From Cladorrhinum sp. PSN259 (Eukaryota; Ascomycota; Sordariomycetes; Sordariales; Podosporaceae), in contig MU867141.1 in assembly GCA_033725935.1 (NCBI GenBank), positions 1 through 64,000 on the forward strand: a stretch of DNA of 64,000 nucleotides. The letters are read 5' to 3'. Positions within the stretch are counted from its first letter, which is position 1; every line of letters begins with the position of its first letter. Shown here piece after piece: positions 1 through 10,912 of the stretch. A program made the translations under genes and the position numbers. Under the pieces are notes generated by a model that was not told the origin of the DNA, ran no database searches, and saw only the letters and a program-made list of their open reading frames with translations.

Positions 1-1860
1 GTAGTAATTCCCGGTACGCGGGCCCGAAAAAGGAAGTCTTTTAGCCCTATAGCCCCTGTACGGGCCTGTGTTAAGAGAGAGCTGTGGGCTTTGGTTAGTC
101 CTTCGTGCCATCGAAAGACGGCCTTATCTGTGAGGTCTAGGCCTTTTTCGTCTACTAGCCTCGACGGCCTCTGAGGCTTGCCCTCTGTCTGAGTTTTCCA
201 CCGTTCCTTCTAAGCTATTGCTAAGGCTTCCATAGAGCGTTCTCCTTCGCGGTTACTACTGCTCCGGGCCTTCTAAGACCCTATTATATTCACAGCCCTT
301 TCCACTACCGTAGGTGCTATAGGTCCAGGGAGAGGCCTCCGGCCTCTGGCCTTTACCCGGTTTCTCTGTGCCCGTAGGACTAGCCTATTACAGGCCTCTT
401 ATACTATTACCACTAGTGCTTTCGGAGCCTTATTAGCTACAGTCACTAGCCTATGGATTCTATCTTCGAAGTCTGCGAGCCGCTTATTGAAGTATAGGTC
501 TAGTGGTGGCACCTAGGTCTCTGCTTCTAAGTAACGAAGTGGTGTAGCTTTGTAGGCTCCGGCTACTATACGTAGGCTACTGTTCTGAGCCTTAGCTAAG
601 TGCCTGGCTAGTCCTGTAGGCTTGCCTACGGGGGGCGTAGGTGTGTGGAAGCTAGAGGCTCCGTAGGCTATAGTACTTCGAATGCACTTAGTATACACCT
701 CTCTGCAGCGGGCTAGGCCAGGCCCCTAGGTCTTACCAGCTAGCCTAGCTAGTACAAAGTCTTATGTTTTTAGCTTCTTACCTACGGCTTAGCCGTAGGC
801 TTTCCACGAGAGCTTCCTATCTAAGAAGACCCCTAGGAAGCGTGCTAAGCCTACTGTCTTTATAGTGCTGTGGCCTTGCCCGGCAGGGTCGACTAAGTAT
901 AGTGGCCTAGGCTACTGCGTACGGCCCTTATTGAAGTAGATTAGCTCGCTCTTAGCCGCGTTAAAGGCTATGCCCTTAGTACTTGCCCACTGTAAATACG
1001 TCTTCCAGGCCTCTTCTAACTGCTTTGCGTTGGATTCTGGGCCTTTGCCGAAGGCTAGGGGGTTGGTGTCGTTTGCGAAGCCTATTAGGCTAATGTATGG
1101 GTGTTTGTCTTTTAAGGCTTCGTATAGGCTTGTAATATATAGTAGGAATAGTATTGGTGAGAGCGGGGATCTTTGGGGGACCCCGGCCCGTACCGGTACC
1201 GGTTTAGTAGTTCTACCGTCGAAGTATAGGCTAGCCGAATGGCCTGTGAGCTACGACTTAAGCGTGCGTAGTAGCTAACTAGGGTAGCCCAGGGTGCGGA
1301 GGATATGTAGTAGCCGGATGTGGTTGACTGTATCGAAGGCTCCCGAAATATCAAGCTGCAGTAGGGAGGGGGTTAGGCCTTGGCGCCAGGCCTCCTGGAC
1401 CTGGGCTATTATTAGTCGAATTGCTAGTTCTGTGGACCTGTGTTACCTATTACCTATCTATTCGTCCGGGAGGAGGTTGTGTCTCTCTGCTATGTAAGTG
1501 ATCCTTTCAGCTAGTATAGCCTCTATAACCTTCCCTATTGTAGGGAGTAGGGCTATAGCCCTATAGCCAGCCGGGGTCTTATAGTCTTCGGGCTTTTTGC
1601 CTGGCTTAGCTAGCACTATGGTCTTTGCCTTCTTAAACCTTTCCGGGAACCAGTTAAGCCTAAAGCAGGCCGTAATCAGAGCAGCGAGTATGCGGTAAAG
1701 CGGCTCCCCACAGGCCTTTAGGAAGCCTATAGGTAGTAGATCCTCCCCCGGGGCCTTCCAAGACCCCATTTTCCTAAGCACTTTGCAAATATCGTGTATT
1801 TTCACCTCCTTTTTAACTTCGAATTCTGGCTGGTCGTATGGTTCTTCGAAGGTTGTTCCG
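1..1860 (-). mobile_element. Non-LTR retrotransposon (LINE) fragment with reverse transcriptase, RIP-mutated
   Basis: The minus strand encodes a non-LTR reverse transcriptase running off the left edge. Positions 1805-1458 give a typical start of the domain (GSWKAPGEDLLP, then RAIALLPTIGKV). After two in-frame TAG codons (DE*IGNR*) the frame continues with LDISGAFDTVNH and LHILRTLGYP near 1370-1280. The catalytic box near 1080-1060 reads FANDT instead of FADDT. The segment at 698-513 (ARHLAKAQNSSLRIVAGAYK) is typical of the region after the RT in Tad/I-like fungal LINEs. The stops fall where Gln is expected (CAG to TAG), as RIP would produce. The 5' end is missing and joins gag-like DNA near 1860, so this is probably a 5'-truncated insertion. 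The element is certainly inactive. Clade assignment is tentative. Confidence 0.85.
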
Positions 1861-2850
1861 GTTAAAATATTCTTATACTAATATTTCTTAAGAGTATTAG
1901 CCTTAAGAAAGCGTAAATCCTTATAAACGCCCTTATCCTTTATTACCCTTTCGAAGATACCATTATTAACGATAATAGCTTTGCTAATATAGGCGTTAAG
2001 GGACAGGATATATTGATCTTCCTTAATAAATTCGTCCTTAACTTTAGGTTTTAGCCCCCTACAGAACTTATTCTTTAGGGCTACGTTTGCTTAATTAACC
2101 TTAAAAGCGTCGCGACGGAATAATATTACGTACGCTATAGCCGATATTATTTATACTAATCGCTTTAAGCGATCCTCGGCGGCCTTCTCTTCGTCAAGCT
2201 CGCTATATATCTTCTTAATCTCCTTCTCGAACTTACTCAGCCTAATCTTAAAGATCTATTAGGTAAGGGATTCCCTCTCGTCTTCGCCGTAATTAAAATA
2301 GTTCCTGAGGATCCCGTCGAACCATTATTTAAGGTCTCCTCTTAGGAAGCTAGCAGCGTAAAGGAATTAAGATTCAGGGTCCTTAATACCGTAAAGGCGG
2401 AGATTAATTCTAACGTACGAGATCTAGGGCGGGAGTTCATATTTATTACCGTTAAAGATAGGGGGTTTTCTGACCTTAGCTACGATCTTAAGAGTATTAT
2501 CGGTCTTACTAACACGCTTACTTATAATAGCGGATTAAAGGCGCATAATCTCCTCCTTAAGCTCCTTAAGCTTATCCTTACCTTAGAGAATCCTCTCTAC
2601 GTTATTAAGTCCTTCGGTAAAGGCTTTTACCTAGTCTATAAAGGCATCGAGGTCCATATCCTCCTTATTATCCGATTCTTCGTCTCTATTATTAGACGGG
2701 GTAATATCAGGAAGCGGGACGTCTTGGTCGCCGATACGGTTATTAATACCGATAAAGGCGTTAGGGGCGGAGGCTATAATAAAAGGTATTCGTAATATCT
2801 AAGTATAACGTTCGATCTTAATAACGTAAATAACGTATTATAACCTACAC
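1861..2850 (-). mobile_element. Ty3/gypsy-type retrotransposon gag remnant, RIP-decayed
   Basis: Read on the minus strand, this stretch gives a gag-like polypeptide interrupted only by codons that look like mutated Gln codons. One part (about 2280-2160) reads RLSKFEKEIKKIYSELDEEK. Next comes AFKVN*ANVALKNKFCRGLK (about 2110-2040), then the segment around 1990-1900 with ERVIKDKGVYKDLRFLKA. This pattern resembles fungal Ty3/gypsy gag proteins by recollection of the family, not by a search. The DNA is depleted in CpA and rich in TpA, as expected after RIP. No protease or RT of this element follows, because the LINE fragment takes over near 1860. The exact junction cannot be placed. Confidence 0.6.
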
Positions 2851-3002
2851 CCGGTAAGGTTCAGACTATAAGGTAGTACGCCTAAGGTAATATAACAGGA
2901 AAATCGAAGATTACAGGACGCTCTCAGACGGTATCAATCACTATCATTTAATAAATAGCTTTATAAAGTATCGCTTATAAGTATTATAGATAATGAACGA
3001 TT

Positions 3003-3334
3003 ATATTACTTGCGTAAGGAACCAAGTCCTCACGATAGGAAGTACCTAGCACTCTTCCTACTTATAGTTAAGCTATCTATATATATTTTCTAGGTATATT
3101 ATATCTTGCTTACTCTGCTCGCTCTCTAAGACCGCGATCACAGCGAGCAAGCCTCTTGCTCGCTCTACTCGCTATGCTTGGCGGCGATCTCAGCAGGCAC
3201 GTCCTGATTGGTTATCCGGGACTTCGTGGGTCTTCGTGGGTCTTTACATCCCTAGCCCAATGATTGGCTATAGTCCCACAATGCACTGCATTAGGGTCCG
3301 TATACGGGGGAGACTTACGCGCGAGGCGTAACAC
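3003..3334 (-). repeat. Probable LTR of the decayed gypsy-type element
   Basis: On the minus strand this stretch begins TGTTACGCCTCGCGCG at 3334, lies just upstream of the gag remnant, and contains GC-rich short palindromic motifs, all suggestive of a long terminal repeat. Its first 100 bases recur at 3455-3560 in the same orientation. The 3' boundary is a guess from the change in composition near 3003, and no primer-binding site was recognised. Confidence 0.35.
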
Positions 3335-3454
3335 TTCACTAACTGCTCCGTCTGCTCTTTACTTTCCGTAATTAGTGCGGTTAATCCTTCAATTGCGCTG
3401 CCCGCGGTCTCGGGATTGTAGTCAGTATAGTTAATCCCTAATTAGCTTTATTAG

Positions 3455-3560
3455 GACTTTTAGGGGTCTTCCCATCCTTAGCCTAATGGTTGGCGGTAGT
3501 CCACACAATGCCCTACAGTGTGGTCCGTATGCGGGGAAGACTTACGCGCGAGGCGTAATA
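3455..3560 (-). repeat. Second diverged copy of the LTR-start sequence
   Basis: This segment repeats 3233-3334 with about four fifths of bases matching by eye: both contain the blocks cttacgcgcgaggcgtaa, ggtccgtat.cggggaagac-like and catcc.tagcc.aatg.ttgg. Both copies lie in the same orientation about 225 bases apart. It is best read as a truncated second LTR from a related element. Confidence 0.5.
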
Positions 3561-3745
3561 CCTGGAATTAAGATAGTTATTTTAATTAATATCCAGATTA
3601 TATTTCTTTAATTACGAATATTTCAAAATCATACTTTACTGAAGACCTATAGGTAAGATATTAAAGTCTATTTCTTACGGGTTATCCTTTATTATAATTA
3701 AGAATATTATTTCCTGTAGCCTTAATCCTAACCCTAATTAATTCC

Positions 3746-4264
3746 TGTTAACTTGTGCCAAGTATAAGGTGCCAGGTAAGTCACAGGTGCCAGGTAAGCC
3801 ACAGGTGTGTGGCTTGTCTCTCCCACTTGCCCACAGGCGTGGCTTGTGTTAACCACTTGCCATAGGTGCCGGGTACGGACCCGGTGCCAAGACCTTCTTG
3901 CTCACAGGTCTTCTACTAACCTGTTGGTCTTCTAACAAGGCCCACTGCCAGGAGCCTTGTTCTGCCTCGGCAACTATACTATAATAGGCTTAGTTTAACT
4001 CAAGCCTTGTAAGTGGTTGGTCAAGTCCCAGACAAAGTTGTCACCAGTGGAAAGGTTTACGTGGCCTGAAGACAACCACAGAAAGCCGTAGAACCAGCTC
4101 TATACCCTCTGTAGTATAGCAGTCCTACAGAAGCACCCACTAGTTTACAGGGACCCTAGCCACTGTAGAACCCTCTGGAAGACCTGAAGACGTGTATAAG
4201 AAGCCTGTAAATCTCCTCTCCTTCTTGTATCTAGTTCTCTAAGCAAGTACAGCAATACAACAGT
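3746..4264 (+). repeat. LTR-like sequence with internal short repeats
   Basis: The stretch starts TGTTAACTTGTGCC and ends near GCAATACAACA, the TG..CA form of an LTR. A TATA-like GTATAAG lies at about 4194 with pyrimidine-rich DNA after it. The first 130 bases contain several imperfect copies of ggtgccaggtaag and cacaggtg. No coding sequence follows that I can assign, so it may be a solo LTR. Boundaries and class are inferred. Confidence 0.3.
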
Positions 4265-4689
4265 ATACGCAACCAAGCCTCTGTACACCACTTCTATCTT
4301 TTGTCTTTCCAGGGCACAAGTGCCTTGTAAGGACCTTTGTTTCCAGTGTTGCCCACTGTACCACAGTGGCCTTGCTTCCTTCAGTACTCCCTACTGTCGT
4401 ACAACCTCCCACCGTACCGTTTAGCAGCAACGCTTCCGCTCCGTACCACTACAGGGCACAGCTCCCTGTGGCCCAGTCTCTACTACTGAGCCCAGTAGAG
4501 ACCCTGCAACATAACATAACTATATATAGATATTCAATATTAATACCTTAAAATATTCTTAGAATAGTATATTAATATAGTAAAAACAAGGGAGTCAAGC
4601 GTAATACGACATTTTTGTAACTCCGGGTTTTATATTAAAGACCCGTAATATATATATCGTATAGTTACATAGAGTACTGTTTCTTTAAA

Positions 4690-4870
4690 CCAAATACTCG
4701 AATCTAAACTAAAAACTTTATTACTAATCCCATATACCAATGTCACCAAAAATCCGCTAAACACTACCTCTCTTCACGCCATTATCTATATAAAACGCCG
4801 CATCTTGATCCTTAAAAACCTACTTAAGGTCCAGACCATCGGCCAATATCAAATCATAAGCTTTCTAATA
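4690..4870 (-). pseudogene. RIP-decayed coding remnant of unknown fungal repeat protein
   Basis: On the minus strand the frame reads LILADGLDLK*VFKDQDAAF, then YIDNGVKRGSV*RIFGDIG. The TAG stops sit where Gln would fit, and the rest is compositionally protein-like. I have a weak recollection of similar segments in repeated fungal proteins but cannot name the family. It lies in AT-rich DNA with no other intact reading frame. Confidence 0.4.
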
Positions 4871-4987
4871 CTCTATCTTAAGAGCTTTATTACTAACTTA
4901 CGAATATTACTAATCGTAATATCGTTTGACGGTAATATCGCGAAGCCTAAGTATTTCAAGCCGAATAAAATAATCATATGGAACTAG

Positions 4988-5678
4988 TCTTGTGGATTCG
5001 GGTATTGCTAGTACTAAACTTAGCGTTAAGGCCTAAAGGGTAGCGGGCATAACGTTAGTAATATTAATAGGTAGTAAGCTATCCTTAGCGGCCCCTTGCT
5101 TCCTTTATAGCTCCGTATAATGCGCTTCCTCAGCATACAGCTATTCGCGAATTTTATATGGCATATCGTCGTAGGTTTATAAGCTTCAACCTTGTCCTAC
5201 GCATTTGATAAGGTTTCTCAGGTTGTAAGTCTTTAGCTTATAGTGCATCTTTCTAATAGAGTCACGCTAGCAGTATAGTCTTAGGTAGCAGGGTAGGCCG
5301 GGGCATCGCATCAGGTTATATACTTCACGCCAGATGGATGGCTAGCCTAAGACTTCTTCGGTATCAAGCTGCATAGCTCGCTCAGAGAGCATCTGCTCAG
5401 CAATGGACGAAAACACTCACCTCTTATCCTGATTGGATGAGGTAAACGTGATAACTAATTAAGCCGCTTGGCACCCAGCTATGGCGCTACGGCGACCAAT
5501 ACAATGGGCATTCCGCCATGAGCTAATTAACTCGGTCGCGTGAGCTGAAAACGGGAGCGGGTTTGCCCAGCAGGAATCCCGTCAAGATTTAAGACAGCGG
5601 GATCCTACCTACCATACCCAGGTCCCTTAAGCCATAGAAACTCGCTTTATCATCTCCATCAACTTGCTATCTACGAAA
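4988..5678. other. Intergenic; no gene seen
   Basis: The first part (to about 5400) is AT-rich and looks like further decayed repeat DNA. From about 5440 the composition becomes normal and the stretch serves as upstream region of the OsmC-type gene. No reading frame or RNA gene is supported. Confidence 0.5.
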
Positions 5679-6212
5679 ATGGTCCGCGCAGTCCTCGCTC
5701 GGTCCCTACGCAGAGCTGCCCGTTTCTTGTCCACCACTCGCCGCGATCTCAAATGCATTCCTCTCCAAATAACGGCCACCGGAACCGGTACTCAGCAGCA
5801 CATCATCATCCCTGATAAGCCGTACACCATCTCGACAGATACTTACACCACCCTCGGAGGTCAAGACTCTCAGCCCTCCCCAGTCGCATATTCGCTCGCC
5901 TCTCTCAGCTCATGCAATCAGGTAGCCGGTTCCGTCGTCGCCCGAAGCCACGGCATCAAGCTCGGGAAATGGCTCATTACGGTCGATGCGCTCTTGCCGA
6001 CGGCTGTACTAGTCGACGGTGAGCAAGGGAATCCGAACTGGGAGAGCGTCAAGCTTAAAGTTAAAGTTCAGACGGACATCCCCGCCGAGGACGCGGAAGG
6101 CAAGTTCAAGTTCTTTGTCCGCGAGGTTGAGAGACGTTGTCCTATCATTCAGCTCTTCAAGCTGAGCGGGGTCAGGTATGAGAGCGAATGGATTAATGAG
6201 GAGTTGGAATGA
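5679..6212 (+). CDS. OsmC/Ohr-type thiol peroxidase, probably mitochondrial
   Basis: A single-exon 177-residue protein of the OsmC/Ohr family, which reduces organic hydroperoxides with a pair of cysteines. Both are present: Cys79 in SSCNQVAGSVVA, which matches the first active-site motif, and Cys154 in RRCPIIQLFK, which matches the second. The start is the ATG at 5679 (AAAATGG); the open frame reaches 15 bases further 5' without another ATG. The first 25 residues are rich in Arg, Ala, Ser and Leu with no acid (MVRAVLARSLRRAARFLSTT), a typical mitochondrial presequence. The gene stands alone beside the transposon-rich left end and shows no RIP damage. The family call is firm; substrate and location are inferred. 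Confidence 0.85.
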   Translation: MVRAVLARSLRRAARFLSTTRRDLKCIPLQITATGTGTQQHIIIPDKPYTISTDTYTTLGGQDSQPSPVAYSLASLSSCNQVAGSVVARSHGIKLGKWLITVDALLPTAVLVDGEQGNPNWESVKLKVKVQTDIPAEDAEGKFKFFVREVERRCPIIQLFKLSGVRYESEWINEELE

Positions 6213-6784
6213 TTGGGGACGTGATATTAAAAGATGTCGTTTGGGTGATGTTGTTCATAAAACGGCGGGGAAGGGGGAATGGAATCTGAGGTTTTTTTAA
6301 AGATTCACCTGAATATAACTCTTTTGATGAATACATGGTTGAGGGAGGATTCTGGGAAGAATATAGGCCGTTATCGATAAAGGATTCCCCTTTTTAAAAA
6401 AAAAAAGTAAATAAATAAATAAACAAAAATAAGAAGAAAAAAACCCCCTTCTGTGCATGATCCAATCTCACATGGATCCCCCCTACCCAGCCCCAGCCGT
6501 GCCAACAGCCAACAGCCAACGGCTTGTGAAATCCTATTAAGGGAGAGCATTGACTAATAGACTCAAGGGATCGTGCCCGTTATTTAATTAGAAGCGTAGA
6601 CGGTCTTGGCAGGGGAACTGGATGGACCCTAATCTTTAAAGAACCTATTCGGTAACTAATGAGCTTCCATCGTATGACCCTGAAAGGGTAAGTTGGGTGT
6701 CCCTTCCTCCCCAGGCTCTTTGAACCGTTGTTTCAGAGATGTCACAATCTATTTATGAAACGAATCTCATAAACTCATATATAG
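6213..6784. other. Intergenic with A-rich stretch
   Basis: Contains an A/AAT-rich run at about 6393-6445 and nothing convincingly coding. A GTAAGT at 6688 and a TATAG at 6784 could be the ends of an intron of the following ankyrin gene, but the exon phases tested did not join, so no 5' exon is called. Confidence 0.4.
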
Positions 6785-9174
6785 GTGTATTTGGTCTACG
6801 ACGAGCTCCACCGCGTCGACCGCGGCCCTCTCCTTTACCATATACGATCAGACCTGGAGACGATTGCTTCCAATGCTTGCCGTGTGAGCGGCCCATGCGT
6901 GGGAGACGAAGAGCTGAATGACCCAACGCTTTCATGGCGGTTTCCCTCCAAGTTCTGTTCTAGGTCGGCTGGGCTAGCGTATGCCTTGTTTTGCATGTTC
7001 TATCATGGTTATAAAGTCGAGCAGTCTCTAATCGAAGCGGCTCGATGGCTTCAAATCTCGGCGGAACATGGCTTTAAGCTGGCCATGGCAATGTCTGCAA
7101 AGTTGAACGACCGGTCTCAAATCGGCCTTCCTTCACAAATTGAGCATTTTTGGTTGGTACTCAGCGCGCAGAATGGATCTAAATCAGCGATGTCTACCCT
7201 CAGAACCAAAGATCCTGGTGCTTTCATGGAAGCAAGGTCTTATTACAAGACAAGGTTCTGGGCCTTTTGTCATGGACTTACCAATGACTTCATTTCCCAG
7301 CTGCAAGTTTCCGACTGGCAGCGTTTCTCAGCAGACAAAGATCCGCGTTCTGGTTTCACGAGGTTACGCGACAATCTTCTCCACTGTGCCGCTCTAGTTG
7401 GTTCCGAAACCGTTGCTAGATACTGTCTCGATGCTGGCAACGTCGATATTAACGCAGTTAATCTCAGGGGCGAGACTGCACTCTTCTTGAGTTGCAAGTC
7501 TGGACACTCCCACATTGTCAAACTGCTACTAGCTAGAGGTGCAAATCCATGTGTTTGCAATTGCGTTAGCGAGAATGTCTTACACTGGCTTGAGTCCTTC
7601 GAGGACGAGGACGTCGCAATTTACGCTGCAGAGTTCGTCCGCAGTGGGGTGAACATTCTTCAACAGTCACAACTCGACGAGATGTTCATGGAAAACATTG
7701 CTAGAGAGTATTTCCACCGATACGTGCCAGGTACGCCGCTGCATCGGGCAGTTGAAGCGGGAAACTCTGTACTGGTTGACGTTTTGGTTCATCATGGTGC
7801 AGATCCGTCATATGGACAAATTGGTACACCCCGCTGTGACATGCCTTGCGAAACCATGACAAAAACCTGATTGGGCAACTCTTCTGTTATCCGATGTCAA
7901 AAGGAATCAACCATCCTTTACCCACGAGAAGCGGTGACGCTTTCTAGACCTTCTTTTCGCGAGCGATACACCCGCAAAGTCGAATTACTCTTCTCCAGTA
8001 CATCCATGACGACCACGATAATATCGAAACTGCGGGATATATCCTCAACGACCTCATCAACAGAGGTGCAAAACTAACAGCAGGTACCCACGATGCTCTC
8101 CACATCGCTATCCTCCGCTGGGACCATATCACGGCGGACTTCCTCCTCTCCCACGGGTACGGAAAACTCTCCCTCCAGACCCCCATCTCATCCACCAGAG
8201 TTGCAAAACCAATGTCAATGTTCCCTCTGGCCTTAGCCACTCTGCATCAAGACGTCCAAATGGCCAACATTCTCCTCAGCCATGGCGCGGATCCAGAGAG
8301 TCCCATGATCTGGCTCGCAGGCACTTCGTCGCCCCAAGCCATCCCCGCCCTCCACCTGCTGTTGAAAACCGCCTGGGGCGCAGAAGCTTTCTCCCTCGCC
8401 AAACTCCTCGTCTGCTTTGGGGCTAACGTTAACTCCGTCCTCCCCCACGACCCACGTGAAACCCCCCTATCCCGAGCCCTATCCGAGAGATACTTCGACA
8501 TAGCTTCCTTCCTAATCTCCCAAGGCACGTACCTCAACCCCCCTACACCAGGGCACCATCCACAAATAACTGGTCTGGCCCTGTTCGCTGTAAATAATAT
8601 CCTCGACCGCAGCTTATACTCGATATACGAGTTCTTGATACCCCACCCAGACACAGATATCCCCTTCTGGGTACGCGTTAACGTTGAGACCGTGTTCCAT
8701 TCACTGTTCAAGACGAAGGAGGTGTACCGTCGGAATCTCGACGCGGATAATATCGGTGCGATCTTCCGCATGTTGAGGAGGCGGTTCCCGGAGCGAGAGT
8801 CGTTGATGATTCGGGATATAAGGGGGTGGACGGCGCTGCATCATGCCGTATTTAATGCGAATTTGGCCGGGGTAAGGATCTTGCTTGAGGCTGGATTTGA
8901 TGTGAAGATGGCGATTAGGCGGGAGAAGGAGAAGGTTTGGGAGTTAGTGAAGGGATGGGTTGTTGGGAGGGATGATGGGGTTCAGGTGGAGGAGGTATAT
9001 GGGGAGATTTGGGAGGAGTGGGGTTTTTATGAAGGAATGTCGGCGATGGAAATGGCGAGAAAAGAGATATTCGAGGAGGTGCCGTTGCCTGTTAGGGATG
9101 ACCCGGAGGAAATGGGTGAGTTTTTGGAAAGGAGGAGGGAGATTGGGCGTTTATTTATTGGTTGGGAGGGGTGA
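6785..9174 (+). pseudogene. Ankyrin-repeat protein with Sel1-like N-terminal part, broken frame
   Basis: The frame from 6785 lacks an initiating ATG and follows directly on a stop. It encodes a Sel1-like stretch (AGLAYALFCMFYHGY, EAARWLQISAEHG) and then ankyrin repeats (NLLHCAALVGSETVARYCL, GETALFLSCKSGHSHIVKLL, GTPLHRAVEAG). It stops at 7870. The protein resumes in frame 1: a one-base shift around 7830 followed by LRNHDKNLIGQLF, then a TAG at 7945-7947, then uninterrupted ankyrin sequence (TAGTHDALHIAILRWDH) through 9174. No splice sites restore the frame. Similar fungal proteins often carry an N-terminal kinase domain, which is absent here. I therefore read it as a decayed gene, though assembly errors could mimic this. 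Ankyrin repeats mediate protein contacts; no specific partner can be named. Confidence 0.7.
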
Positions 9175-9374
9175 AATGTGCTCCAGTTCGGAGCGTCCTG
9201 TCTTAAGCGGATTGCGGTAGTAAGGGGGATTGTTGGCTCTCGACCCCCACCGCTCTATATATACCGACTTTAGGGTCCTCCTAATTAAGGAAAAGGGGGA
9301 GCGATCAAAGCAAAGGGTTATAAATAATGCGCGGCCTATGTACATCTTTGCTTGCCAGCACCTACGCAACCTTC

Positions 9375-10203
9375 TTAGCTAAAAACGCTCGGCGCCGGGC
9401 TCTTCACAAACTGCTTGAGCGGCGTTGTCCCGTTATAATCCCTTGCCACAGCTTGCACGAATGCTTGGGCCACCAAATCCGCTCCCTCGGGACTCGTATG
9501 CGTATGATCCTTAGGGTACAGAGCATTCGTCTTCGCATTCCCCAGCTTCGCATACATGTTCACCGTCGCCTGAAAGTGATCCACAAATGACGCGCCCTTG
9601 CCGACATTCTTGGCCGCGCTCGCGGCGTACGCGACGAACCGTGACGCGGCGCTGCTAAACTTACCGCCCTCCCAGGCGTTATTAGGCGTCTGGGATGAGA
9701 TGATAACGTCGACGCCTTTAGCAATGAAAGATTTGGAGGCCTTTTCGAGGTAGTAGTTGAAGGTGTAGACGGTCGATCCGTCCTTGCCGGATTTGCAAAC
9801 TTCGGAACCAGTGCCGGGGCAGTCGGAGCGGCCGTTATCGGAAGCGGAATTGGGCGAGCCTCCGTCGTTGTGTCCAAACTCGATCACAACGATGTCGCCT
9901 GCCACCACGAGCTTTTCAATCTCGACGAAGCGCCCCTCGTTGGTGTAGGAACGGGCAGAACGGCCCGAAATGGCTTTGTTGATGACGGGGACGGTGAGGT
10001 ATTTAGAGAGATAGGGGCCCCATCCTGCGCTTGTTAGTGCCTAAGGACTAGAGGGTTTGATTGAGCTTACCATCAAGACCGTTGCTGGTCTTGGCCATGG
10101 TGCTGTCGCCGGCGAGGTACACCGTCGGGGTTGCGCGCTTCACAGCGGGATTGCAGTATACCCCCGCGGCGAGCGCAACAGTTAAGAGTATCTGTGGCTG
10201 CAT
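9375..10203 (-). CDS. Secreted SGNH/GDSL hydrolase, rhamnogalacturonan acetylesterase-like
   Basis: Two exons (10203-10071 and 10024-9375) encode 260 residues; the intron 10070-10025 has GTAAGC..GCAG ends and joins DG to WGPYL in phase. The protein has a signal peptide (MQPQILLTVALAAGVYC) and a KR site at residues 22-23, suiting Kex2 processing. The SGNH blocks are present: AGDST with nucleophile Ser34, a GRSARSYT Gly block, EFGHNDGG with the Asn, and DHTHTSPEGA with the Asp-His pair. This order and size match carbohydrate esterase family 12, which deacetylates rhamnogalacturonan of pectin. The gene converges on the ankyrin pseudogene with 200 bases between them. Family and secretion are firm; substrate is by analogy. 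Confidence 0.88.
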
Positions 10204-10912
10204 AATGCCTGGATGAAATAATAACCAACGCAGTATCCGGACCCGAAATCTTAGAATCTCAAAAGACGTAGGCGCATGACACCGGACGGGGAGGAATCGC
10301 ATCCACTTTTGAATGACGCACCGGCGTAACGCCGACTCCGAAAGGCACGCCGTGATATTGCATTTCGCTGACGGCTAAAAGGGCACAACCTGAAAGGTGG
10401 ACTTACTTGCCGGATAATTACTGAGCGGAGGATTACTTCGGAGCATCACTAGCCGGGTATACGGTCGCTAATTCGAGTGCCATAGCATTTCTGTTTCGTG
10501 GTATCGCAACGCCCTATTAGGTAGAGAGACACACTTTAAGGGTTAAAGAATTTCACCATTCACTCGAGTGGACGATTCGTAGTGATGATGTCACATGTCT
10601 GTCGTACATCATGGCACGAATCAAACATCTTAATCATGGCATGAGAGTTTGCAGGTAAAGACGAGATCCATCCATCCCCATGGGCCATTAGCAAGTGCAA
10701 GGGGCCCCGGCTTCGGAGACATTAGAAGAGAGCTTGTTCCGCGCAAGTAACTCTCTTTTAACACAGAATATTTACCCCTCTTCAATAGGCTCGGATATCT
10801 TAAGCTGTTGATAATTAGCCTCGGCCGCCGGCGCGTTACGACAGTCTTCACTATATAAGCAATGATCTGATTTTCAAGTTTGTCTGTCCGAAATGCTCTG
10901 TTAGTCAATTTT
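10204..10912. other. Intergenic; no gene seen
   Basis: Upstream region of the acetylesterase-like gene. Open frames here are short and have no recognisable content. Confidence 0.4.
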
